Positions 25,701 through 35,674 of a stretch of DNA of 64,000 bases are shown here, piece by piece. The stretch's first letter is position 1. The number at the start of each line of letters is the position of its first letter. A program made the position numbers and the translations under genes. The stretch comes from Opisthocomus hoazin (Eukaryota > Chordata > Aves > Opisthocomiformes > Opisthocomidae), in assembly GCF_030867145.1 (NCBI RefSeq), contig NC_134454.1, positions 52,617,830 to 52,681,829 on the forward strand, read 5' to 3'. The notes under the pieces were generated by a model. The model saw nothing but the letters and a program-made list of their open reading frames with translations, made no database searches and was not told where the DNA came from.

Positions 25701-28160
25701 AGCCTTTCTAGTACTCTCTCATACTACCTTGTCAAGCAAATCTGCCTCAGAACAGTTCAAAGCCTGATTTACATTTGTGTTCCAGTCTGTCCTTACAGGT
25801 CTCAAATGAAGAGCTATAACAATAAGAAATTTCAACTGAGGAACATAAAGCTGTTACAGCAAAGTCATTCAGTGATGACTTCCTACCTCGGAAAGTCCAT
25901 GACTCTTAGTACTGATGAAAAGACATGTTTTACCTCAAGGCAACTAACACTCACAAATCCCAAAACAAGAACCTACAAAATCTGTGGAATAATGTTATCC
26001 AGTTTAACACCCAGTACAACTGCCTGGTGTTCATCAAGATAAGTTGTACACATTGGTTACTTCAAAGTAAAATGCATACCTATTTTTTACACATTATTCT
26101 AAAGTAGGAACTATAATTTTGCCAGGAACGGAGCAGTGGCTGCACTCCTCACGCCCACCTACATAATTTTGTTAATTGCTGCCTCGTGACAATGCTGTAT
26201 TTCAGAATGGGACACACTGGCAGACTCTGTTACAGGAAAGGTAGTAGCTATTAAACCCTAACTAAATCTCATGGGGGAAGGAAGAAGCTGTCAAATTTTT
26301 GACTGCTTAGATCCCTCTTCAAGTACAACATTTAAAACATTACTCTGAGGAGCCTTTCTTTAGCCCTAAGCAGAAGTCACTGCTTTAAAGCCATGCCTAC
26401 AGTCACAGTTCATCAGTGAGCTAAAGGACAAATAGTACCAGTATCAATAATCTCCTCTGAGAGGAACAGATGCCTTTTGTAGTCACAGGACCAACAAGGA
26501 TCAGCACCATGCTTGGATGCACAGGTTTAACTATTGTGCAAGTCAATAAAATAATACTTCCTACTTCCAATCTACAGCTTAAGAGGTACTATGATTTTTT
26601 TTTGTTTGTTTTTTCACTGTTCCCTTCAGGTGAGTTTAATCTGACCTGCAAGACAACTGCACATAAAAATACAGTTCAAAAATACAACGCCTAAGGAGCA
26701 GATACTACCTGGAAAGTAGGTTCTGTTGCAAAATACACAAAAAGACAGACCAGCGCCGCCCGCCTGCCCCCCCCCCCCCCCCATTTTATAGTTTATGGTG
26801 CTGTATATATCCTCAGCAATGGGTAACTTTCACTGCCATCACAGAAACTTTGCATTGGGTGAGAACTGCCACCTCTTATTCCCTTCCTTACCGGATTTTT
26901 CAGTAGGAAAACAGCCTAATCCTCCGACCACTCAAAAAGGCAAACAAAAGGCGGCTTTAAAATCTATTCGATAACAGTATGTAGGATTGTGATAGGAGAA
27001 TCCACACATAGGAATATTTTGGTAACACAGTTACCAAACACACAGCTTTTGTTACGATTTACGAACAGCTTTCTGAGGTAACCTCTCACAGTTTTCTGAG
27101 ATGTGGTTTCTTTTATTAAGCTGCTTCTGTTTCCTTCATTAAGCTTCTCTACTAGCACCACGGTTATCCTGTGTATAATAATGCTTCGCAGTGCAAGAAG
27201 TGGTTTCCCTGGAGCTATGAAGCAAACCTAACAGCACAACTTGTTTCAGTTGTACTAGCTGGGCCTACTACATTCCTGCGGAATTACCTTTTTTCACCTT
27301 TCCCAAGTCAGAATTTTAGGTTTACAAAGCTAGGTGTTTTCAAGTTGCAGGAGCTTATGAAACAAAGCAAGCGGAGAACTTCTGGATTACGTTGGAACCC
27401 AAAGGAAAACCAGGAGGAGATTATTAGAAAACCAAAATTAAATCTTTTCATAAGACTAGCATTGCATTCTCCACTGCAACAACAAATTTGGAGAGAGGAT
27501 TTTGCTCAGTAAATCACCATATTCTCAGCAGACTGCAAATCTTCAGCTTGTATGTTCCCCAGTGCATTCCACTTAAGTCAGAGAAAAGAGAACAGACTTG
27601 GCAAAGGTAATCACTGGGGTTTTTTTAAGCAACTTTTGGCTCTTCTGGCTTCAGCAAAGTAGTATTATCCCAGATAATTCAGATTCATAGGAAAGACAGG
27701 AGGCTGATAACTGATGTTTACTATAGGCAGAGTAAAGAATCGCTGAGGAAAGGAAAATAGAAGTAGTATTTTCTTTTGCATACACCTACTTTCAAAAGCA
27801 ATGTACCATTGTAACTGTGCTCCACACGGAGATACAAATATTGCCTTATTTTTCACAGGAATTTTCAAATTGAAGCTGATAGACTGAAATGCTACATTTG
27901 TCCCCTCTTCTCTTACTACTGTTTGTGACTCCATCATTCTTGCCAGCTCTGGGCTCAACCACCTCATATTCCATTGAAAAAAGAAATTTAAGATTGCAGG
28001 CTCCAAAACTGCAATTCCCTCCTGCTGCCGCTCCTCCTCTTTTCCACAAAGAAATCTGCTTTTCTGAGCAGCTCTGAAAGAAGGCAAAGCGCCAGAGCAT
28101 AACTGAGCCTCCCGTCAGGCTTCTGAGTCCTCCCACCCAACCTGGGTCACAGAAAACTAT
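19784..28160 (-). other. Presumed 5' intron of GCNT1
   Basis: DNA between the GCNT1 coding exon and the CpG island at 28.7-29.7 kb, inferred to be the 5' intron. Mostly AT-rich with no recognisable gene or full transposon. It contains a 16-C homopolymer at 26767-26782 and a GC-rich block at about 23.95-24.42 kb (listed separately). Minus-strand acceptors and donors can be found but none is decisive, so alternative 5' exons cannot be placed. Confidence 0.5.
23950..24425. other. GC-rich block inside presumed GCNT1 intron
   Basis: About 470 bp with clearly raised GC and many CpGs in an AT-rich surround. Frames are open on both strands (up to 116 codons) as expected from composition, with no recognisable domain. 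Candidate explanations are an alternative GCNT1 promoter or first exon, or an old GC-rich insertion. Confidence 0.35.
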
Positions 28161-28498
28161 TTACTACCTTCTAAGCAGCTTTGCTGTTCTGAGGGGGGGA
28201 AAAGAAAAAAAAAAAAAAAAAAAAAAAAGGGTTTCTTCAGGGTTTTCCCAGTTCTAGCAAGTTTAAAAGAGAAAGAAAAAAAAAAACAAAAAAGCCACAG
28301 CCCAGGACTGCAACACCTCAGGAGCACTGGATGTCCCCTGAAGCCTGTGCTCGCTACCAGCCCTGACACGGCCCGGTGCGCCCCGGGGCCAGCAGCTGCC
28401 CTGGGCTCGCCGGCACGCACTGCCGCGGGAACAGGCAAAGCCGGGAAGGGCAGACAGACAGACAGAAAGGGAAAAACCCAACCAACCAACCAAGCCAC

Positions 28499-28760
28499 AA
28501 GAGGGAGAAAGGGGAGAAGGAAAGAAAGGGACGACAAAGAAAGGGGAGATGGGGAGAGGGAGGAGAGAGGGAAAAGAAAAAAAGAGGGAAAGATAAAGGG
28601 GGGGAGAAGGGAGGAAAGGGAGGGGAGAAGGGGGGGGAGAGAAAACGAAAAGAAAGAAAGGAGGAGGGCAGAGAGAAGGGGGAAATACAGAAAGCAAGAA
28701 ACAAAAATAAGAGGAAGAAAGGAAGAGGGGAAGGAGAGGAAGAGGGGAAGAAAGTAAAGC
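28499..28760 (+). repeat. Polypurine (GA-rich) tract
   Basis: About 260 bp of almost pure purine on the plus strand, with G-runs of 3-8 separated by A-runs and only isolated pyrimidines. The minus strand, which is the GCNT1 sense strand, is polypyrimidine. Such tracts can form triplex (H-DNA) and G-quadruplex structures. It lies directly at the gene-body edge of the CpG island. It also creates long artefactual open frames on both strands. Confidence 0.9.
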
Positions 28761-29660
28761 GTGGCAGGGGTAAGGCGAGGGGCAGGGGTAAGGCGAGGGG
28801 CAGGGGTAAGGCGAGGGGCAGGGGTAAGGCGAGGCGAGGGGCAGGGGTAAGGCGAGGCGAGCGGCCGGGCTGCCGCGCCGCGCCCCCCCCCGCCCTCCCG
28901 CGCGGCACCTGCCTGGCCTGGCCTGGCCTGGCCGTCCCGTCCCGTCCCGCCGCGGAGCGGAGCGCGGAGCCGGCCCCCGGGCAGCGCGACGCTCGCCCGC
29001 CCGCAACACCCACCTGCGGGGCCGCGGCCGCCGTCGCCCGGCGCGGCTGGACGTGTGGCGGGCAGGGCAGCGCGGAGCCGCACCCCCTCGGCGGCCCCCG
29101 CCCGGTCCCGCGCCTGCCCTGGGCCCCTCCCTCGGCCGGCCCCGCTCGCAGCCCCCTCCCCTCCCCTCCGCTCCGCTCCCAGGTGGGGAGGGAGCAGACC
29201 AGGCTGGGAAGGCGGGCACGGAGCCTGCCGAGGGGGAGAGGAAGCCGTGCCCCGGCAGAGTCTGAGGAAGACCTGGGTGTGTTGCACGCCTTGTCCCGCC
29301 GAGCGCCCTCCCGACCGGTAAAGGGAAACGGACAGGGTCTGGAGGGCTCTGAAACGCCAAGGTGGAGCGTAGGGGCAGGCAGCTCCTTGGTGCGTTGTCA
29401 AAGTACTTGAAAACAGGAAAATTAAATTCCGAGGAAACTGGCGCTTCAAAGAGAGCGTCTTCCTCGTTAGCGAACCCAAACGCTGCAGCCTGCAGCAGCT
29501 CGAGCAGCGCTTGCGGCATCCCCCGAGCATCCCTGCGCACTCGCGCTCTGCGGGTCGAGCCGCGCCGAAAGCACGCTCCCGTCCGCCCCTCACCCCAGCT
29601 GCGAGCTCCCACTGGAGGTTCGTGCGTCTGCACAGCGAGCAGGATCGAGGGGCTGAAAGC
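28740..29660 (-). promoter_or_regulatory. CpG island, probable GCNT1 promoter
   Basis: About 0.9 kb of very high GC with dense CpG, including CCTGG and GTCCC short tandem runs near 28.91-28.95 kb. It is the only CpG island on the 5' side of GCNT1 before the RFK island and is about 9-10 kb from the coding exon, a normal distance for a 5' non-coding first exon. On the GCNT1 strand a strong donor (CCCGCAG then GTGGGT) occurs at 29013-29012 and could end that exon. On the plus strand the island is followed by a donor at 29752-29753, so it may fire in both directions. Promoter function is inferred from composition and position. Confidence 0.6.
28763..28860. repeat. 18-bp GC-rich minisatellite
   Basis: Five head-to-tail copies of an 18-bp unit close to GGCAGGGGTAAGGCGAGG. 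The last two copies are followed by an extra GCGAG pentamer. It sits between the polypurine tract and the core of the CpG island. Confidence 0.9.
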
Positions 29661-32506
29661 TAACCAGAAAAAATGAGATTTGGTTTCGAGTGGGAGACAC
29701 TGGCGGCGGAAAGGGGAGCTGCCTCCACCCGTCGCCGCTTAGATGAGACAGGTTAGTTTGGGAATGGGCTGTGACACCTCAAATCTGCATCATCACATTG
29801 TCAAGAAAATTTTAATTATATGTGTACCTTCTGGGTAGAGAAGTAGTGTGTAACTACACACTGGCCTGGCAGTCCTCCCTTTGTCCTGACAGATGGGGGA
29901 AAAAAAGGGGTCTTTCCAGTGTGTCTGTTACTTGTAGGGCTGCACTTCTGGTGGAGAAGCATACTCAAGAGGTCTTGCTTCTGTAAACTAAGAGGTTAGT
30001 AACGGAAGTTTCAAATGGGAGTGAGAAATCAGGGGAGGGGGAAGCTTTCCTACTTGTTTTTCCCACGGAGAGCAATGGTTTATCATTACAGCCAAAGACT
30101 GTATCTTGTTGGTCTTGTATGTAAGTTGGAACAATAATTCACAGGTAGCATAAATTTAAGTGTTTTTTCTCTTGGTAGACCACCTGCAAAGCATCTCAAT
30201 ATTGCCCTTGCAGCACAAGCAGTAGTAACAGTGGAGCTGAACACTGAGTATCCTTCAGAGAGTGAACTGGGTAAGCTCTGGGGGCAGATGTTTTCTTTCA
30301 TTGTTTTTCATTCTCCCTGCTGTAATTAATTCCATAGCTGCAGACACGAAGGAGTGTGTTGGATCAAAATAAGCAAAGCACCAAAGTCGATGTGTATTGC
30401 TGCAGTAACAGAAAGTACCCTCTAACAACTACTTCCTGCAGAGAGAAAAAAATAATAATGAAAAAGCATTAAAGTCATTACTGAAAGTAGCTGTTTCAGG
30501 TAGATGGATGAAGTTCAGAAGTCTGCTATTCTCTAACTTTCGCATAGGTAGAAACTGGAGTTTCTTGTAGACTGACATGATTAGAGAGGCTGTGATCCTT
30601 GGCTGACCATGCTGGCAAAGACTCATCATTTGTTTATCGCGGCTTTGTGAAATTTCAAGGACTGTTTTAGTTGTGGTTCCTTTCCTGGATAGTTTTTGTC
30701 AGCTGATCCTGAAAGAAAATGGATGAAGTGGGTTTGCGCCTGGTTTTTGCTCTTCTGACCTTGAAGCTGGAATATGAAGATGACAGGGTCATCTGCTGCC
30801 CTTCCTGCCGTGTAATAGCCCCGTGAGAGTTGCGACTGTATGGCAGCTGTGAAACAAAATAAAGTACAAAGAAAAAAGAGATGTCATTCACAGGTTTGGA
30901 AGTGCTGATAGGGGTGTTAAATAAAACAATGGAAAAAGTGGAACTTACAGACAAAATGTAAACAAAAGTGAACAAAAAGCAAGTCACAAGTATGGGAAAC
31001 TTAAAAGACATAACCGATTTTGTTGTAAATCTTGACTGGTTTGCATGAATTCAATTTGTACATGAATATTTGATAGCTGTGGTAAGGCCAACAATCTAGC
31101 GAGAACACAGCATACGAAAAACATAACTGAGAAAGTTTCAAGAACAGTTTTCTGTGTGTGGCTAAACTTACATAGTTAAGGTTCAGGAGAATACAGTTTA
31201 AATATATTTCCACTAGGAAGACATCTCTCTCATAGGTACGCTTGCTCTAAATTGATGCTAGTATCTGATTTGATAGCTTCCTCCAGAATTTTAGGCTTTT
31301 TCTTGGAAAACCTAACGAATATAAAACATTTTTAAGTTCAGTTACATTTAGTTGTCTTACGCTCTGTCAAAAGTCTGGGCTGCAAAGAATTTTTTAAACC
31401 TAACGCTTACTGCTCATTCTTGTATCTTCTCAATTTTACCAGTTTTAAGGAAGTAAAAGTTTCCTTTTTCTGACAAGCCAGACAGTGGTCTAGCATTTTG
31501 TAATGTTAATAGTTTCTCTGCTAACCTTTTCAAAACATCACTTGTCTTGAGTTTTTTTTGTCTGATAAGTGTAACCCCAATATCTGTTTCTCATGATAGT
31601 TCACACCTAACATTAGGAAGATGTTAAATTCTAATATCTAACCTCAGGTAGACAGAGGATCCTAACCCCATGTTCGAATCCTGCTGGGCTTGAAGGTTTC
31701 TTAATATAGAGGCTGTGCACTTACTACATCAATGTTCTCTAAGGGAAGAGTTGTTACAATCCAGAAATTTGTATTATGTTTTCTGTAAGCAACCATAGTA
31801 ACACTTCCCTGTGTTGTAAAGTTTAATAGACCTAACTTTCTTGCCTAGATTCCCCACACTGCTTTCTCTGTACCTGAGTAGGGAAAAAAATAATTCCAGT
31901 CTTCAGTTTGCAGATGAACTCTTGAAAGCTGAGCATCAGTGTAAGTCAGAGGAGGAGTGCCAGAGCTGCAAACACTGTGTGTGGAGAAAAAAAGAGGTCT
32001 GAAGAAGACAGCCACAGCTGCCAAAACCACCTCAACACAATACTTTGTTTGACAGACACCCCACTTAAGAAAATATATGCGAAGCACATTGTAGCATACT
32101 TCTCTTTGCAACAAAGTGTCTTCTGATACGGGTGAGTGTTCATTTGCAGGGATGAACATGGCCCATGCCCAAAGTTAATAAAGAAATGTCATGTTTTCTT
32201 CCTCAGAATATGTGCAATACATATTCAAAATACTCTTTCATTTTACCCGTTGTGCGCGTACACAAAAATGTCATAGTTTCTGAGAGGCAAATTTTTCAGG
32301 TAAGTTTGAAATAAGTTTAGTATGGACAAACTATGTCAGTACTGCATGATCATGGCCATCCTGGGACAAATGTCTTCCAACACACTGGCTAGCAGTTAGT
32401 ACTAATTACAGAATTTAAAATAGAGTGGAGTGGATTGCAGCCTTCAGTTGCCAAAATTAACTGTAAATCATATACTGGGTAAATTAGGGGCCTCTTATTG
32501 TGCCCC
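29661..32506. other. Intergenic DNA with possible exon-like segments
   Basis: No recognised gene. Besides the plus-strand candidate at 29.67-30.27 kb, the minus strand has an 87-bp open segment at 30760-30846. It is preceded by a strong acceptor (TTATTTTGTTTCACAG) and followed by AAG then GTCAGA. It is exactly 29 codons and could be an upstream non-coding or coding exon of a minus-strand transcript. A tRNA-like B-box string near 31671 was examined and rejected. Confidence 0.4.
29673..30270 (+). ncRNA. Candidate divergent spliced transcript
   Basis: At the right edge of the CpG island a plus-strand segment ends in a good donor (GAGACAG then GTTAGT, GT at 29752-29753). About 430 bp downstream a T-rich acceptor (TTTTTTCTCTTGGTAG) opens a 92-bp segment, 30179-30270, which ends at a donor (GG then GTAAGC). 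The 92-bp segment is open in one frame for 30 codons, but that frame does not join in phase to the ATG-led frame at 29673; joined in phase, only about 41 codons result. I therefore call it at most a non-coding divergent transcript. No family is recognised. Confidence 0.2.
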
Positions 32507-33534
32507 TGTGGTGGGTTTGACCTTGGCTTGCTGCCAGAGGCCTACCCAGCCACTCTCTTACTCTGCCCCCTCAACAGGACAGGGGGAGAAAATTAGATGG
32601 AAAAGCTCATAGGTTGGAATAAAGACAGGGAGGTTGCTTACCAATTACCATCATGGTCAAAACAGACTCAGCTTGGAAAACATTAATTTGCTGCCAATTA
32701 AAAATAGAGTAGAACAGTGAGAAACAAAGACAAACCACCTTCCCTCTAGCCCCTCTGTCTTCTTCCCAGGCTCAGCGTCACTTCTTTGTTTCTGACTCCT
32801 CTACCTCCTCCCCCTGAGAGGCACAGAGGGGATGAGGAATGGGGGTTGTGGTCAGTCCATTAACAGCTCCTTTCTGCCACTCCGTCCTCCTCACGCTGTT
32901 TCCCTGCTCCGGCATGGGGTCCCTCCGTGGGATGCATTCATTCACAAACTGCTCCAGCGTGGGACCTTCTCACGGTGTTCAGTCCTTCAGGAACAGACTG
33001 CTCCAGCATGGGTTCCGCCCCTGGGCTGCAGCTCCTGCCAGGAGCCTGGTCCTGGGTGGGCTCTCCACCAGCTGCAGCTTCTTTCAGAGTGTGTTCACCT
33101 GCTGTGGTATGGGGGCTTCCACGGGCTGCAGGTGAGCATCTGCTCCACTGTGGTCATCCATGGGCTGCAAGAGGACAACCTGCTCCACCATGGTCTTCTC
33201 CACAGGCTGCAGGGGAATCTCCGCTCCAGCACCTGGAGCACCTCTTCCCCTCCTTCTCCACCGACCTTGGTGTCTGCACTGCTGCTTTTCCCATGTTTTT
33301 CTTGCTCCTCTCTCTCACAGCTGCTGTGCAGTGTTTTTTTACCCTTTATTAAATGTTACCACAGAGGTTCCACCAGTGCCACGGACGGGCTCAGTTTTGG
33401 CCAGCAGTAGGTCCGTCTTGGAACTGTCTGGAACCAGCTGTGTCCAGCACGAGGCATCCCCTGGCCTTTTCTCACAGAAACCATCCCTGCAGCCCCCACC
33501 CCACCCCGCCGACCTTGCCAAGTAAACCCAGTAG
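32507..33534 (-). mobile_element. Solo LTR of an endogenous retrovirus, about 1.03 kb, with internal tandem repeats
   Basis: The sequence runs from TGTGGTGGGTTTGACC at 32507 to about AACCCAGTAGA at 33534. It matches in wording the long solo LTRs, with a repeat-rich U3, that are common in many birds; I judge the sense to be minus. About eight imperfect units of 38-54 bp, each starting like CTGCTCCAGCRTGGG and ending in a GGGCTGCAG-like string, occupy roughly 32.90-33.25 kb. No internal retroviral genes flank it. No clear target-site duplication is visible and the terminal dinucleotide has decayed, so the copy is old. The family assignment is from memory of the motif order, not a search. The open frames across it are incidental. 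Confidence 0.75.
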
Positions 33535-35180
33535 AATCACTTAGGTTATTTTTTGTTATTCTGATCCAGTTAAAAAATGTGACTTGCTAATTGTGCTGAA
33601 GAGGTGAGAAGCAGGCCTGGTATTAACATGTCTGATGGGGGAATGAATGATCCTTCCCTTGCTGGTGGCTTTTGGACAAGTGATGAAAGATCAGTCTGGT
33701 GTGGCCTGGCAAAGCCAGTATTTTAACCATAAGGAGAATCAGTCAAGCTCCTCCTCAGACCATAACAAATTAGACAAATTTCAACCTTTCAAACTTTTCC
33801 AAATTTTTTTTAATGAAAAGTATCGATTTTCTTAGCAAGTCCCCTCTCACAGATAAAAATAAATCGATACAGTATTATGTATATAAATATAAATACATAC
33901 ATATGTACATGCAGACAGTACATGCAGACATATATATGTGTATGTTTACACCAAGAATTCTGAACTAATGTCTGAGTTGGTTTTGTTTCTCCTCAACACC
34001 TTTGAAACATTTCATGAATTTCAGAGCCTGGTCTCACAACTGCTTTAAGGTGATCAAAGTGCAGGCTTCTTCTCAAAGGACTGCAAACTGTGTATCTGCC
34101 ATGCTCTGCTCAAGCGCTTCCTTTGATCTTCTGTCATTTATCAGCTATTTCATAGCCCAAATTTTCCATTTAAGGTTGTTTCATTTCTCCTTCCTCTGTT
34201 TTTTGAAGGTGGTCTGTTCTTATAGCTGTGAGGAACGATTCCACAATAAACTGTTTTATAGTCTCTCGTGTTTGTGTTTTGCTAGATAAACATGTATTTT
34301 CTTTCCATTACAAATGGTTAAACTCATGTGTTCCTGTCACATGAGCAGCATCTTTGATTTAGGTACAATGTTTTTACAATGGCAGTGTTTTGCCCCCAGT
34401 TGTTACATAAACTCGTAGTCTGGTGCTAAGCTTCCTATTTGCGTTTTGCTGATGTTGGAGACTTCAGGGTTGTTGTTATAACATATATAGTCAAAATGAT
34501 TTCATGCTATATTGTCTGGTATTGCTACTTGTAGACAGGAGGAAAAAATAATTCAATATCAACACCTTTTTCCCAGCATATCTAAACAAATGAACGCCAG
34601 CTTAGGACCATACACCTGAAGTTCCTTTACATGTTATTTGTACGTACAGCATTAGCTTCTTGTCTTTACTTTGTTCCTTCTTTATCATCAAGCTTTCAAC
34701 ATCAACTCATAATTTCCCCATATTATTTCTTCATGACATTTTGTCTAATTTCTGTAAAATAGGCAGTACTTTTATTTTTTTCTGAATTTTCTTTCAGTTG
34801 CACTTTCACTGCACATTATCTGTTATTGTGGATTCCTTTTTTATAGCAAGGTTGCTCTGTTAGCTGGGATCAGCTGAAAATTTTCCATGAGGTAATCTAT
34901 TTTTTACCAAAACTTGCTGTGCTGGAAACAGAATGTCCTGCTCTGTCCCTCTGGGTAGTCAGTCTCTCTGCAACACCTTCATAAAAGTAACCTATGTGTG
35001 ATTCCTGAGAAACTGCAGAAGTGTGCGATCCGAACACATGAATTTTCCAGCACTCCCTTGGGAGTTCTTGATATTATGTCAGCTGTGAATAAAATTTGCA
35101 GACTGATATTTTCCATTACTGGACTAGTTGCTCCATTCCCTAAGGAAATCATAATCTGTGTACTTGCAAGTGTCGAGAAT
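33535..35180. other. Intergenic DNA, nothing recognised
   Basis: AT-rich. Contains a degenerate TA/CA-type simple repeat at about 33860-33950. No gene or transposon recognised. Confidence 0.5.
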
Positions 35181-35674
35181 TGTTAGGATTAATAGCCTTG
35201 CTCAGCAGTTGAAGCTAAAGTAGTTGAAGCCTGAGGTCACATGGGTGATCTGAGAGTAGACTTTTTGATAAAGCTGATGTTGCAACCACAAAACTAGGTG
35301 GAACTGGCAGATACGAGCAGAATGAAGAAGATAAGGAACGAGGAAACAATTTTGAGAGAATGTGGTAACTTCAGGAGAAGGCCAGCCCAGCGACCAAGAA
35401 AACCAATGAGAAATCAAGAGACCCCCCACCAGAATTAAGTGATTGGAGTTGGGGATCGGGTAATGGGTGGTACATTCCAGGAAATCTGTCTGTAAGGGTA
35501 TAATTGGGGTGCATGGTCTGCAATGGGAGTCCCTTCTTGGAGGCACCGTGTTCGAGCTGCTCTGCATGTCAGATAAATAAAGCCCTTATTTACTCAGCGG
35601 ATTGGTGACTCGTCCTCTTCGAGCAGGAACCTAGGGCCAGGCCCTGGTGAGGTGCCTACTGCATAATTCCTAAC
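35181..35674 (+). mobile_element. Solo LTR of an endogenous retrovirus, about 0.49 kb
   Basis: Begins TGTTAGGATTA and ends TAATTCCTAACA, an almost perfect terminal inverted repeat with the TG...CA ends of retroviral LTRs. Internally it has a TATA-like stretch near 35498 and an AATAAA signal at 35576-35581, in the right order for U3-R-U5 in plus orientation. No retroviral genes follow. The flanking hexamers (GAGAAT and CGGACT) do not match. A 13-bp string, CTGCATAATTCCT, is repeated once more at 35691-35703, so the true end could lie near 35709. Confidence 0.75.

Noticed and set aside
28157-29633. Very long open frames (over 450 codons) on the minus strand and a 344-codon frame on the plus strand
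   Set aside because: They run through the polypurine tract, the minisatellite and the CpG island; the peptides are Pro/Ser/Leu/Phe or Lys/Gly/Arg/Glu low-complexity strings. Composition, not coding, explains them.
31655-31690. tRNA-like string with a TTCGAATCC B-box and a CTCAGGTAGA string like a D-arm
   Set aside because: The spacing between the two is too short to hold an anticodon arm, and no acceptor stem pairs. Not a tRNA and too little for a SINE call.
32832-33410. 192-codon plus-strand open frame
   Set aside because: It lies wholly inside the solo LTR, antisense to it, and mirrors the internal tandem repeat.
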